Source: Actinomycetospora lemnae
Lineage (GTDB): Bacteria; Actinomycetota; Actinomycetes; Mycobacteriales; Pseudonocardiaceae
DNA: 64,000 nucleotides
NCBI RefSeq assembly: GCF_028737315.1
Contig: NZ_JAQZAO010000002.1
Span: 496,001 to 560,000, forward strand
Reading direction: 5' to 3'
A model generated the notes under the pieces. It was not told the DNA's origin. It searched no databases and worked only from the letters and a program-made list of their open reading frames with translations. Position 1 is the stretch's first letter, and each line of letters begins with the position of its first letter. The translations under genes and the position numbers were made by a program. Of this stretch, positions 24,096-32,233 are shown piece by piece.

Positions 24096-25436
24096 ATGAG
24101 CGAACGGGAGCCGGGGCCGGCGGAACGGGCCGCGCTCGAGCGTGCCCGCGTCGGCGAGCTCGCCCGTCGCCGCGAGGGCTACACGCGCCTGGAGCAGGTC
24201 GCCGAGCTCGACCGCTCCGCGGTGGCGGAGGTGACCGGTGACCGCTCGACCGAGCGGCTGCTCGAAGAGCTCTGGCGCATCAGCGCCGCGGAGGCCCGCA
24301 GGCTGGTCGCCGAGTCCCGCGACCTGTGCCCCCGGCGCTCGCTGCTCGGCGAGGCGCTGGCGCCGCGGTTGCCCTGCACCGCCACCGTGGCCGCCTCCGG
24401 CGAGATCGGTCCGGCCCACATCGCGATCATCCGCACCACCATGCGCCGCCTCGATCGCGTCGAGGGCCTCCCCGCGCCCGCGTGGGCCGACGCCGAGCAG
24501 ACCCTGGCCGACGAAGCCACCCGGTGGGGACCGCGGGGTCTGCAGGCCGTGGCCGACCGGCTGCTCGCGCACCTCGACCCCGACGGGGACGAGCCGCCCG
24601 AGGAGGCCCGGAGCCGGGACGACGAATTGCTGTTCAGCCACCGCCGCGACGGCACGCTGCTGTTCCGCGGGCGGATGGGCGACCCGGTGGACGGCGAGGC
24701 GTTCCTGGAGGTCATCGACGGGCTCGCCACCCGGTGCGGGCCCGAGGACCAGCGCGAGCTCGCTCGGCGCCGCGTCGACGGGCTCAAGGACCTCGTCGCC
24801 GACGCCCGCAGCCCCCGCGGCATCGCCACCGACACCACCGGCCCCGAGGGCCGGCCCGAGGACCAGAGCGAGGCGCCATCGGCGTCGATCCCCGAGCCGC
24901 GCCGCGGCCACCCCGCCGGCGGTGCGCCGCGGGTCGAGCGGCCCGGGCGGGCGTTGCTCACCATCACCATCGACCACCGGTGGCTCCGCGAGGCCCTCGG
25001 CGAGCGGGGCGGCTTCGGCCTGCTCGACTCCGGAGCGCGGGTCCACCCCGCCACCGCCCGCCGCTGGGCCTGCGACGCCGCGGTCATCCCCGTGGTCCTC
25101 GGCTCGAGGTCCGAACCCCTCGACGTCGGCCGCGCGCAGCGCACCGCCGGCGACGCCATCCGCCGAGCGCTCGACCTGCGTGACGGCGGCTGCGCCTTTC
25201 CCGGCTGCGACCGCCGGCCCCGCCGCTGCCAGGCCCATCACGTCGATCACTGGCTCGACGGCGGCGAGACGGCGCTCGACAACATGTGCCTGTTGTGCTC
25301 GTTCCACCACCAGCTGGTCCACCACGGCCACTGGACGATCCGGATGATCGACGGGCGCCCCTGGTTCACCCCACCCTGGATCATCGACCCCGGACGACGA
25401 CCCCGACCCGGCGGACGTCCCCGCGTCCCCACCTGA
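24096..25436 (+). CDS. DUF222 domain HNH endonuclease (13E12-repeat type)
   Basis: The 446-residue protein has the helical DUF222 region, including SGEIGPAHIAIIRTTMRRL and GLQAVADRLLAHLDPDG, a variable linker around residues 245-280, and a C-terminal HNH domain: CAFPGCDRRPRRCQAHHVDHW, then GGETALDNMCLLCSFHHQLVHH, giving the His-Asn-His and Cys zinc ligands. Such genes are multi-copy and actinobacteria-specific. A PafBC-type promoter directly precedes it, so it is probably induced by DNA damage. Target unknown; mobility or recombination roles are proposed for the family. Confidence 0.9.
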   Translation: MSEREPGPAERAALERARVGELARRREGYTRLEQVAELDRSAVAEVTGDRSTERLLEELWRISAAEARRLVAESRDLCPRRSLLGEALAPRLPCTATVAASGEIGPAHIAIIRTTMRRLDRVEGLPAPAWADAEQTLADEATRWGPRGLQAVADRLLAHLDPDGDEPPEEARSRDDELLFSHRRDGTLLFRGRMGDPVDGEAFLEVIDGLATRCGPEDQRELARRRVDGLKDLVADARSPRGIATDTTGPEGRPEDQSEAPSASIPEPRRGHPAGGAPRVERPGRALLTITIDHRWLREALGERGGFGLLDSGARVHPATARRWACDAAVIPVVLGSRSEPLDVGRAQRTAGDAIRRALDLRDGGCAFPGCDRRPRRCQAHHVDHWLDGGETALDNMCLLCSFHHQLVHHGHWTIRMIDGRPWFTPPWIIDPGRRPRPGGRPRVPT

Positions 25437-25480
25437 CTCCGGGACGAGCACGGAGCCGGCCCCGGGGCGGTCGGCCGGCG

Positions 25481-26410
25481 CTACCGCTCGACGGTGATGT
25501 TCCAGCCGTCGAGGGTGCCGCGGTCGATGGCCACGCCGTCGGCGACGACCAGCGTCCACGGCCCCTGGACCTGCTGGCCGACCAGCGGGGCCAGCGGGCT
25601 GCCGGGCTGGCGGCTGTCGAGCGCCAGGACGAGGCCGGGGCGGTTGCGGTCGCAGTCGTTGCTGTCGGCGAGGACGGCCGACGCGCCCTGCGGCGAGCGC
25701 AGCGAGACCACCAGGTCGCAGGTGTACGGGTGCGAGATCGTCGCGTTGACCTGCAGCGCCGACACCGTGCCCGACCCGTCGAGGGTGAGGGCGTCGGTGA
25801 TGCCCGCCGGACTCGCGTCGGGGATCGGCACCGACCGGGTCGACGCCGCCTGCACGGGCCCGCCGCCGAGCGTCATGACGAGGACGACGACCGCCACGAT
25901 CGCGACGACGAGGACGGCCACGCCACCGAGAATCCAGGGCAGGGCCTTGTTCTTCTTCGGCGGCTGGCCGTAGCCGGGCTGACCGTAGGGGTTGTAGCCG
26001 GGCTGACCGTAGGGCGCGCCGTACCCCTGCTGACCGTAGGGCTGCCCGTACCCCTGCTGACCGTAGGGCTGGCCGTACCCCGGCTGACCGTAGCCCTGCT
26101 GGCCGTAGCCGGGCTGGGCGTGGGGCTGGCCGTAGCCCTGGCCGTACCCCTGCTGCTGTCCGTACCCCGGCTGCCCGTAGCCCTGCTGCTCGTAGCCGCC
26201 GTAGTAGGGCTGCGGGCCGGACTGGCCGTACTGCCCCTGCTGGCCCTGCCCCTGCTGCCCTTGCCCCGGGGCGTAGGGGCTCTGACCCGCCTGGGCGGCC
26301 GAGGGATCGGCCGTCGGGCCGTACTGGGTGGGCTGGGAGCCGAACGACTCGGAGCGCTGGGGGTCCTCGGACCCGGAGCCGCCGAAGGGGGAGGACACGC
26401 GCGGCAACAT
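25481..26410 (-). CDS. P-domain protein with Tyr/Gly/Gln-rich low-complexity N-terminus and one membrane segment (copy 1)
   Basis: Residues 1-155 are low-complexity repeats of the type GYGQPGYGQ and [10 protein letters not shown], prion-like in composition. A basic stop ([10 protein letters not shown]) is followed by one membrane helix ([24 protein letters not shown]), then about 120 residues of proprotein-convertase P-domain: [33 protein letters not shown], and [21 protein letters not shown]. Two Cys may form a disulfide. By charge the repeats face the cytoplasm and the P-domain the outside. A paralogue is at 46334-47071. No protease domain is present, so it is likely a surface or binding protein. 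Start could be ATG 26410 or GTG 26398. Confidence 0.8.
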   Translation of the reverse strand: MLPRVSSPFGGSGSEDPQRSESFGSQPTQYGPTADPSAAQAGQSPYAPGQGQQGQGQQGQYGQSGPQPYYGGYEQQGYGQPGYGQQQGYGQGYGQPHAQPGYGQQGYGQPGYGQPYGQQGYGQPYGQQGYGAPYGQPGYNPYGQPGYGQPPKKNKALPWILGGVAVLVVAIVAVVVLVMTLGGGPVQAASTRSVPIPDASPAGITDALTLDGSGTVSALQVNATISHPYTCDLVVSLRSPQGASAVLADSNDCDRNRPGLVLALDSRQPGSPLAPLVGQQVQGPWTLVVADGVAIDRGTLDGWNITVER

Positions 26411-26494
26411 ACCTCCCACCGGCCACGCCGATGGTCCCCTTTCCCCCACCCGGTCCGCCCCGCGAGCGGGAACCGGACGGACGTGACGGAGCGG

Positions 26495-26836
26495 CTACTC
26501 CCGGGCGTGCGCCCGCAGGCGCTCCGACCACGACAGCGCCCGCGGAGGGTCGCCGACGTCGGCGTACAGGACGCCGTCCACCTCGCGCAGCGGGTGGACG
26601 CCGAGCACGTGCTGCGGGGATGTCGGGCACGCGCCGGTGTCCAGGTCGAAGCGGTACCAGTGCCACGGGCAGACGAGGGTGTGGCCGTCGCGGACCCAGC
26701 CCTGCTCCAGCGGACCGCGGTTGTGCGGGCACACGGCGTCGACGACGCGGTAGCCGTCCTCGACCGCGAGCACGACGAAGCGCCGGCCATCGTCGCTGGT
26801 GACGACGCCCGGCGCGTCGACGCGCACCAGACTCAC
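26495..26836 (-). CDS. Rieske ferredoxin
   Basis: This 113-residue protein is a stand-alone Rieske domain: CPHNRG with Cys36 and His38, and CPWHWYRFD with Cys56 and His59, followed by GVHPLREVDGVLYADVG. GTG 26836 is seven bases after the 4-OT stop, so it is the last gene of the catabolic minus-strand operon. It should pass electrons to a Rieske oxygenase, most likely the one at 22400-23749. No reductase gene is seen in the window. Confidence 0.9.
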   Translation of the reverse strand: MSLVRVDAPGVVTSDDGRRFVVLAVEDGYRVVDAVCPHNRGPLEQGWVRDGHTLVCPWHWYRFDLDTGACPTSPQHVLGVHPLREVDGVLYADVGDPPRALSWSERLRAHARE

Positions 26837-26843
26837 GGCGGGG

Positions 26844-27047
26844 TCACCGCCGGCCCGAGGCCCGCAGCGACGCCAGCGACTCACCGCCCACGAACCAGTG
26901 CTCCGGCTCGCACTCGGTGACGACGACCCGGACGTTCTCGGCCGGGGCGCCGACCGCACGCGTCACGGCGGCGGTGACCTCCTCCCCCAGCGCGGCGAGC
27001 TGCTCGGGGCTGCGGCCCCGGGCGAGGGTGATCTGCACGAGCGGCAT
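26844..27047 (-). CDS. 4-oxalocrotonate tautomerase-type enzyme
   Basis: The 67-residue protein begins MPLVQITLARGRSPEQL, giving Pro-1 and the conserved Arg-11, and includes VRVVVTECEPEHWFVGGES, the hairpin of 4-OT. It should convert 2-hydroxymuconate to 2-oxo-3-hexenedioate, in the oxalocrotonate branch of meta-cleavage. Its place directly after the decarboxylase gene, with a palindrome between them, supports this. An additional double-unit tautomerase is at 9486-9890. Confidence 0.9.
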   Translation of the reverse strand: MPLVQITLARGRSPEQLAALGEEVTAAVTRAVGAPAENVRVVVTECEPEHWFVGGESLASLRASGRR

Positions 27048-27065
27048 GGCGTTGCCTCCGGTCCT

Positions 27066-27107
27066 CGTGAGCGATCTTCGGAGCTATGGCTCGAAAGTTC
27101 GCTCACG
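27066..27107. terminator. Gene-end palindrome with GTGAGC/GCTCAC arms (P2)
   Basis: CGTGAGCGA (27066-27074) pairs with TCGCTCACG (27099-27107), with an inner arm around GAGC-TATG-GCTC. The TGA of the decarboxylase gene lies in its right arm (minus strand). It sits between two genes of one operon, so it may attenuate or process the message rather than end it. Confidence 0.75.
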
Positions 27108-27870
27108 TACAGGCGAGCTCGACCGTCCCGAGGCGGTCGATGGTCACGGTCACGACGTCGCCGGCGACGACGGGGGTGGCGGCGGTCAGGCCGCCGGACA
27201 GGACGACCTCGCCGGCGGCGAGGCCCTCGCCCGACGCGGCGAGGCGGCGGACCAGCCAGGCGACGGCCGCCGCCGGGTGGCCCAGGGACGCCGCGCCCGA
27301 GGCGGTGGCGACGAGCTCGCCGTTCTTCTCCAGCAGCACGCCGACGAGGCGCACGTCGATGCCCGCCGGCGGCACCGGCGTGCCGACGACGAAGCGCGCC
27401 GCCGAGGTGTTGTCGGCGACCACGTCGGCCATCGTGAAGCGGTAGTCGCGGAACCGGGAGTCGAGGATCTCGATGCCCACCGCGAGCCCGGAGGTCGCCG
27501 AGAGCACGTCGGCCGCGGTGACGTGCTCGCCGGCCAGGTCGCGGCCCAGCACGAACACGATCTCCGGCTCGGCGCGGGGCTGGATCAGCTCCCCGGTGCG
27601 CAGGGGCGCGCCGAGGTCGAGCGCCGCGCTGCCCGGCAGGAACCCGCAGACCGGGTCGGACACCCCGACCTGGGCCTGCTTCGCCCGCGACGTCACCCCG
27701 AGCTTCCAGCCCACCCGCGGGCCGGCCTGCTCGCGCAGCACGCGCTGGACGGCGTACCCGGTCTCGAGGTCGAGGTCGGTGACGTCGTCGGTGAGCGGGT
27801 CGATCGCGGTGCGCTCGGTGACGGCCTTGGTCAGCCGGGCCGCCAGCTCCTGGACGTCCGCGCCGCTCAT
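27103..27870 (-). CDS. 4-oxalocrotonate decarboxylase (DmpH/XylI-type fumarylacetoacetase-fold)
   Basis: This 255-residue protein has family motifs VGWKLGVTSRAKQAQVGVSDPV, PRAEPEIVFVLGRDL with the acidic metal ligands, and VLSGGLTAATPVVAGD, closer to 4-oxalocrotonate decarboxylase than to the paralogous hydratase beside it (which has MTGALHAAVPLAAGD). In the family these two enzymes form a complex. It should remove CO2 from 2-oxo-3-hexenedioate. The leader carries AGGGGAG and is the 34-base repeat shared with the phosphatase at 4753-5553. The assignment of which paralogue is decarboxylase rests on these motifs and on the neighbouring 4-OT. Confidence 0.85.
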   Translation of the reverse strand: MSGADVQELAARLTKAVTERTAIDPLTDDVTDLDLETGYAVQRVLREQAGPRVGWKLGVTSRAKQAQVGVSDPVCGFLPGSAALDLGAPLRTGELIQPRAEPEIVFVLGRDLAGEHVTAADVLSATSGLAVGIEILDSRFRDYRFTMADVVADNTSAARFVVGTPVPPAGIDVRLVGVLLEKNGELVATASGAASLGHPAAAVAWLVRRLAASGEGLAAGEVVLSGGLTAATPVVAGDVVTVTIDRLGTVELACT

Positions 27871-27904
27871 GGTCCAGCTCCCCTGTCGGCGTGCTCCCCC
27901 TGAT
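27871..27904 (-). repeat. 34-base repeat, leader copy before the decarboxylase gene
   Basis: On the minus strand it reads ATCAGGGGGAGCACGCCGA followed by a GGGGAGCT core and abuts the ATG at 27868-27870. It contains the ribosome-binding site. A 31/34 match occurs inside the phosphatase gene at 5501-5534. Confidence 0.85.
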
Positions 27905-27916
27905 GCTTCGTGTCCA

Positions 27917-28720
27917 TCAGTCCTCCACCACCCTGATCGTCACCGGCCCCAGCCGGTCGAACTCCGCGCGGAACACGTCGCCCGCGGCCAGCGGGACCGC
28001 CGCGTGCAGGGCGCCGGTCATGATCATGTGACCGGGCTCGAGCGCCACGCCGGCCTCGCCGAGCACGTTCGCCAGCCAGGCCACCACCGCCAGCGGGTCG
28101 CCCAGCGCCGCCGCGCCCGCCCCGGTGTCGACGAGCTCGCCGTTGCGCGTGAACGTCATCCCGATCAGCCGGGTGTCGAGGCCCGCCAGCGGCACGAGCC
28201 GCGAGGACACCGCGACCGCGCCGTTGGACGCCATGTCGGCGACGGTGTCGGCGAGCTTGATCCGCCAGTCGACGATGCGGGAGTCGACGATCTCCATGGC
28301 CGCCGCGACCCCGGCGATCGCGGGCGCGACGTCGGTGGGCCCGACGCCCGGGCCCTGCAGCCGCGAGCCGAGCACGAAGACGATCTCGGCCTCGACCTTG
28401 GGCTGGATGAAGCGCGAGAGCGGGATCGCGTCGCCGTCGCGGTAGACCGTCGACGCCAGCGTCGGGCCGTAGTCCGGGGTGTCGATACCGATCATCTTCT
28501 GCATCGCCGCCGACGTGACGCCGACCTTGTGCCCGACGACCCGGTCGCCGTCGGCCAGCAGCAGCGGGACGAGCTCCTGCTGGATCGCGTAGCCGTCGGC
28601 CATCCCGAGGTCGGGCTCGCTGTCGGTGAACGGCGGGATCGGCACCCGCGTGCGCCGCGCCTCGTAGAGCGCACGCGCCTTCGCCTTGATCGGATCGTCC
28701 GGGGCGTCGGTGACGGCCAC
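27917..28720 (-). CDS. mhpD: 2-hydroxypenta-2,4-dienoate hydratase (2-keto-4-pentenoate hydratase)
   Basis: The 267-residue protein shows GHKVGVTSAAMQKMIGIDTPDYG, PKVEAEIVFVLGSRL (metal-binding Glu residues), AMEIVDSRIVDWR and the C-terminal MTGALHAAVPLAAGD, matching hydratases that add water to 2-hydroxypentadienoate to give 4-hydroxy-2-oxovalerate, the substrate of the aldolase at 8450. The GTG at 28720 abuts the IclR stop, so translation is probably coupled. It lies in the operon unknown protein - IclR - hydratase - decarboxylase - 4-OT - ferredoxin. Confidence 0.9.
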   Translation of the reverse strand: MAVTDAPDDPIKAKARALYEARRTRVPIPPFTDSEPDLGMADGYAIQQELVPLLLADGDRVVGHKVGVTSAAMQKMIGIDTPDYGPTLASTVYRDGDAIPLSRFIQPKVEAEIVFVLGSRLQGPGVGPTDVAPAIAGVAAAMEIVDSRIVDWRIKLADTVADMASNGAVAVSSRLVPLAGLDTRLIGMTFTRNGELVDTGAGAAALGDPLAVVAWLANVLGEAGVALEPGHMIMTGALHAAVPLAAGDVFRAEFDRLGPVTIRVVED

Positions 28721-29512
28721 TCAGCTCTCCTTCTCGAGTAGGGGTGCCTCTTCCGACCAGCCGAGACGGCGGGACACGGCCTCGCCCGCCTCGACGACCG
28801 TGCGCGCCAGGCGTTTGCGGGGGATCGCGCGGAACCGGCTGACCGGCGCGCCGATGCCGATCGCGGCGACGACGACCCCGCGCGCGTCGCGGATGGGGGC
28901 CGCGAGGGACGCCACGCCGATCTCGCGCTCGTCGACGGCGTCGGCCCAGCCCCGGGCGCGCACGGTGGCCAGCGCCCGGCGCAGCTCGTCGGGGTCGGTG
29001 AGCGTGTGCTCGGTGTGGCGGGCCAGGGTCGCGGTGGCGAGGTAGCGCTCGCGGACCGGTTCGGGCGCGAAGGCCATGAGCACCTTGCCCGAGCTGGTGC
29101 AGTGCACCGGCACACGGCGACCGGTCTCGGTGAACAGCCGCAGCGCGTGGCTCGACTCGAGGCGGTCGACGTAGACGACGTCGTGGCCGTCGAGCATCCC
29201 GACCTGCGTGGACTCGCCGGTCTCCTCGCGCAGGTGGGCGAGCACCGACCCGGCCGCGGCGTGCAGGTCCATGTGCACGCGCACCGCCTCGCCGAGCTCG
29301 AAGACGACGAGACCGAGGCGGTAGCCGCCGGTGTGCGGGTCCTGCTCGACGAGCCCCTCCGCGGCGAGCGTGGTCAGCAGCCGGTGCACCGCGCTCTTGC
29401 CCAGGCCCAGCCGCCGCGCGAGCTCGGAGACCCCGAGCGACTCCTCGCGCGTGAGGAACGCCTTGAGCAGCCGCGCGGCATTGGTGACCGTCTGCAGGGG
29501 CGCGTCGCTCAC
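28721..29512 (-). CDS. IclR-family regulator (copy 2 of 3)
   Basis: The 263-residue protein has the IclR winged helix (TVTNAARLLKAFLTREESLGVSELARRLGLGKSAVHRLL in parts) and an effector domain with GYRLGLVVFELGEAV, YVDRLESSHALRLF and TSSGKVLMAFAPE. It is embedded in the meta-cleavage operon, overlapping the upstream unknown gene by four bases and abutting the hydratase gene. A pathway-specific activator or repressor is likely, and it is a good candidate to bind the inverted repeat at 30235-30253. Confidence 0.9.
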   Translation of the reverse strand: MSDAPLQTVTNAARLLKAFLTREESLGVSELARRLGLGKSAVHRLLTTLAAEGLVEQDPHTGGYRLGLVVFELGEAVRVHMDLHAAAGSVLAHLREETGESTQVGMLDGHDVVYVDRLESSHALRLFTETGRRVPVHCTSSGKVLMAFAPEPVRERYLATATLARHTEHTLTDPDELRRALATVRARGWADAVDEREIGVASLAAPIRDARGVVVAAIGIGAPVSRFRAIPRKRLARTVVEAGEAVSRRLGWSEEAPLLEKES

Positions 29513-30198
29513 GCCGGCTCCTCCGTGAACGACGCCAGCAGCACCTTGCGCACCGCGTCCGGGTCGGGCGTCGCGCCCGGGCGCAGGGCGGCGTCCACGG
29601 CCTCGCCGACCGCCGCGTCGTACGGGCGGATCGCGCGGGCCAGCAGCACCTGGGCCCGGGCCAGCCCGGCGACCGCTGCGCCCTCCATCTCGTCGACCAG
29701 CGCCTCGCGGCCCCGGGCCCGGTCGCGCAGGCGCTCGAAGTCGCGCGCCGCGGCCGAGTGCGCGCTCGCCAGGCCCGAGCCGACGTGGCCCGCGTGGTGC
29801 GGGGACAGACCGGAGCCGGGCTGGGTGACGACGTGGTAGACGACCGTGGAGATGCCGAGTGCGGCCCGCACCTTCTCCGACGCCGGGCCGTCGGACTCGT
29901 CGATCAGCCCGAGGGCGGGCACGACGACCGGGTCGTAGAAGCGCACGACCCACTCGAGGCCCTCGGCCGACCCCGGCACCTCCACCTCCTGCCCGCGCGG
30001 CGGGCCGAGGCCCTCGGTGGTGGCGAGGATGTGCAGGTTGCGCGCGCCGACCGCCGCGACGGTGAGGCGTCCGGCGGCCAGCAGCGGCAGGCGCCCCTGC
30101 ACCGCGGGCGGGAACGTCGTCGCCTGCTGCAGGTAGGCCCGGTGGACGCCCTCGACGTAGCCGGCGACCGCGCGGCGCATCGCCATCGGGTCCGCCAT
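29509..30198 (-). CDS. Protein of unknown function leading the meta-cleavage operon
   Basis: I do not recognise a family for this 229-residue protein. It is soluble and mostly helical, starts MADPMAMRRAVAGYVEGVHRAYL, and has a central region with GARNLHILATTEGLGPPRG and VRFYDPVVVPALGLIDESDG, then a His-rich stretch YHVVTQPGSGLSPHHAGHVG that could bind metal or a cofactor. GGAGGGGG precedes the ATG. It overlaps IclR as GTGA and is first behind the divergent operator, so its product is probably needed with the pathway. It could be a sensor partner of IclR, or an enzyme of the missing semialdehyde step, but this is a guess. Confidence 0.75.
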   Translation of the reverse strand: MADPMAMRRAVAGYVEGVHRAYLQQATTFPPAVQGRLPLLAAGRLTVAAVGARNLHILATTEGLGPPRGQEVEVPGSAEGLEWVVRFYDPVVVPALGLIDESDGPASEKVRAALGISTVVYHVVTQPGSGLSPHHAGHVGSGLASAHSAAARDFERLRDRARGREALVDEMEGAAVAGLARAQVLLARAIRPYDAAVGEAVDAALRPGATPDPDAVRKVLLASFTEEPA

Positions 30199-30234
30199 GC
30201 CGTCCCCCTCCGTCGAGCCTGAGTCAAGAGCCCG

Positions 30235-30253
30235 CGTTCCGGTGTGCGGAACG
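30235..30253. promoter_or_regulatory. Candidate operator of the shared catabolic motif (perfect halves, divergent operons)
   Basis: CGTTCC-ggtgtgc-GGAACG is perfect and extends to GCGTTCCG/CGGAACGC, 8-base arms with a 5-base spacer. It lies between the divergent catabolic operons. A further half-site, TTCCGGAACG, follows at 30265-30274. Confidence 0.65.
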
Positions 30254-30284
30254 CTGCTGCTTCCTTCCGGAACGCTAGGGCGGT

Positions 30285-30290
30285 TAGCGT
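30285..30290 (+). promoter_or_regulatory. -10-like box TAGCGT of the extradiol dioxygenase operon
   Basis: TAGCGT begins 31 bases after the end of the inverted repeat, close to the 29-base distance at 22362 and 37560. The start codon is 45 bases further on, so a short leader is expected. Confidence 0.5.
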
Positions 30291-30335
30291 CGCGCCGTCA
30301 AGGAAGCCGGATGGCAGCCCGAAGGGAGCCGAGGC

Positions 30336-31250
30336 ATGGGAATCCTGCGCCTGGCCCACGTGGACGTCCGTACGCCCGACCTGGATCTCTCGACCGCGTA
30401 CTACACCGAGGTCATGGGCCTCCAGCAGGTCGCGCGGACCGAGGACTGCGTCTACCTCAAGTGCTGGGACGAGGAGGACCACCACTCCCTGCGGATGCGC
30501 TACAACCCGCGCACCGGGATGGACTCCTTCACCTTCCGCGTGGAGGAGGAGGACGACCTCCACGACCTGGAGAAGAAGGTCGAGGCGTACGGCTGCCCGA
30601 CGTCGCGGGTCAGCCGGGGCGAGGCCGTCGGCCAGGGCGAGTCGATCCGGTTCGAGGTGCCGTCGGGCCAGATCATGGAGCTGGTCTGGGACATCGAGAA
30701 GACCGGCAACGTGCTCGGCAAGCGCAACCCGGCGCCGGTGCCGCCGCCCGACCTGCCCGGCATCGCGCCCCCGCGCATGGACCACATGCTGGTCAACGCC
30801 GAGGAGGTCGCGGAGTCCGCGGCCTTCTTCATCGACGTGCTCGGCATGCGCATGACCGAGCAGGTGCTCGACGGGAACGGCCACCAGCTCGGCGTGTGGC
30901 TCGCGGGCAACACCCGCTCCCCGCACGACATCGCCATCGTCAACGGCCCGAACGGCGCGCTGCACCACTGGGCCTACTGGCTCGACGACTGGGACCACAT
31001 CCGCCAGGCCGCCGACACGCTCGCCTACAACGGCGTCCAGATCGACCAGGGCCCGACGCGCCACGGCGTCACGCGCGGCAACACCATCTACTTCTTCGAC
31101 CCGCTCGGCATCCGCAACGAGGTCTTCACCGGCGGCTACTGGGTCGACCCCGACACCGAGATCCTCACCTGGACCGAGGACAACTTCGGCAAGGGCCTCT
31201 TCTACTACGAGAACGTCGTCAGCCAGCGCTTCCTGCGGATGCACACGTGA
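30336..31250 (+). CDS. Extradiol ring-cleavage dioxygenase (catechol 2,3-dioxygenase type), copy 1
   Basis: The 304-residue protein has two VOC repeats. Iron ligands are visible at His150 (PRMDHML), the second His of ALHHWAYW (about 211) and Glu262 (IRNEVFTGGYW); the catalytic His (SPHDIAIVNG) and Tyr (TIYFFDP) are present too. It should open a catechol ring next to the diol. Start ATG 30336 follows AGGGAG. Its N-terminal half (LAHVDVRTPDLDLSTAYYTEVMGL) is the degenerate non-metal domain. A related dioxygenase follows 44 bases later. Confidence 0.95.
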   Translation: MGILRLAHVDVRTPDLDLSTAYYTEVMGLQQVARTEDCVYLKCWDEEDHHSLRMRYNPRTGMDSFTFRVEEEDDLHDLEKKVEAYGCPTSRVSRGEAVGQGESIRFEVPSGQIMELVWDIEKTGNVLGKRNPAPVPPPDLPGIAPPRMDHMLVNAEEVAESAAFFIDVLGMRMTEQVLDGNGHQLGVWLAGNTRSPHDIAIVNGPNGALHHWAYWLDDWDHIRQAADTLAYNGVQIDQGPTRHGVTRGNTIYFFDPLGIRNEVFTGGYWVDPDTEILTWTEDNFGKGLFYYENVVSQRFLRMHT

Positions 31251-31294
31251 CGAGGACCTGCTCGCAGGGTCCGACCATCGAAGGAGCGTCGACC

Positions 31295-32233
31295 GTGGCC
31301 ACCACCTCCGACCGGATCATCCGGCTGCAGCACGTCGAGGTCCGGGTCCCCGACCTGGAGCTCGCGACCGCCTACTACACCGAGGTCCTGGGCCTCGTGG
31401 AGACCGCGCGCGACGAGAGGGACGGCGCCCCGCGGGTGTTCCTCAAGTGCTGGGACGAGCGCGAGCACCACTCGGTGATCCTGCGCGAGGCCCCCACCTA
31501 CGGCCTCGACCACATGTCGTTCAAGCTCAACGAGGCCGGCGACCTCGACCACTTCACGACGAAGCTCGAGGCGGCCGGCGTGCCGGTCAAGCGCTTCGCC
31601 GCCCGCGAGCTCGGCCCGGGGTGGGGCGAGGCGATCCGCTTCGACGCGCCGTCGGGCCACCTCGTGGAGCTGACGCACGGCACCGAGCGCATCGGCAACA
31701 TGCTGCCGCGGACGAACCCGCCGCCCCGGCCCCAGGACCTCATCGGCATCGCGCCGCCGCGCCTGGACCACCTGTTCGTCATGGCCGAGGACGTCGAGGC
31801 GTTCACGGCGTTCTTCACCGAGCTGCTCGAGTTCCGGCTCACCGAGCAGATCCTCGCCAACGACGGCCACCAGCTCGCGACGTTCCTCGAGCACTCCCAC
31901 ACCCCGCACGACATCGCCGTCATCACCGGGCCGAACGGGGCGCTGCACCACTTCGCGTTCTGGATGGACGACTGGAACGGCATCCGCGAGGCCGCCGACG
32001 CGCTCGCGTACCACGGCGTGACGATCGACGTCGCCCCCACGCGCCACGGCGTCACCCGCGGCTACACGACCTACTTCTTCGACCCGGCCGGCAACCGCAA
32101 CGAGCTCTTCACCGGCGGCTACTGGGTGGACCCCGACTTCGAGCCGATCACCTGGACCGAGGAGGAGATGGGGCGCGCCATCTTCTACTACCACCGCCAG
32201 GTCAACGAGCGCTTCTTCACGGTGCACTCGTGA
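31295..32233 (+). CDS. Extradiol ring-cleavage dioxygenase (catechol 2,3-dioxygenase type), copy 2
   Basis: The 312-residue protein is a close homologue of the preceding enzyme, with ligands His159 (PRLDHLFV), the second His of ALHHFAFW (about 219) and Glu270 (NRNELFTGGYW), and the catalytic PHDIAVITG and YTTYFFDP regions intact. Both copies thus look active and may differ in substrate or form mixed oligomers. GTG 31295 has AAGGAG nine bases upstream. Its stop overlaps the GTG of the phosphatase gene (GTGA), so phosphatase and dioxygenase are translationally coupled. Confidence 0.95.
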   Translation: MATTSDRIIRLQHVEVRVPDLELATAYYTEVLGLVETARDERDGAPRVFLKCWDEREHHSVILREAPTYGLDHMSFKLNEAGDLDHFTTKLEAAGVPVKRFAARELGPGWGEAIRFDAPSGHLVELTHGTERIGNMLPRTNPPPRPQDLIGIAPPRLDHLFVMAEDVEAFTAFFTELLEFRLTEQILANDGHQLATFLEHSHTPHDIAVITGPNGALHHFAFWMDDWNGIREAADALAYHGVTIDVAPTRHGVTRGYTTYFFDPAGNRNELFTGGYWVDPDFEPITWTEEEMGRAIFYYHRQVNERFFTVHS

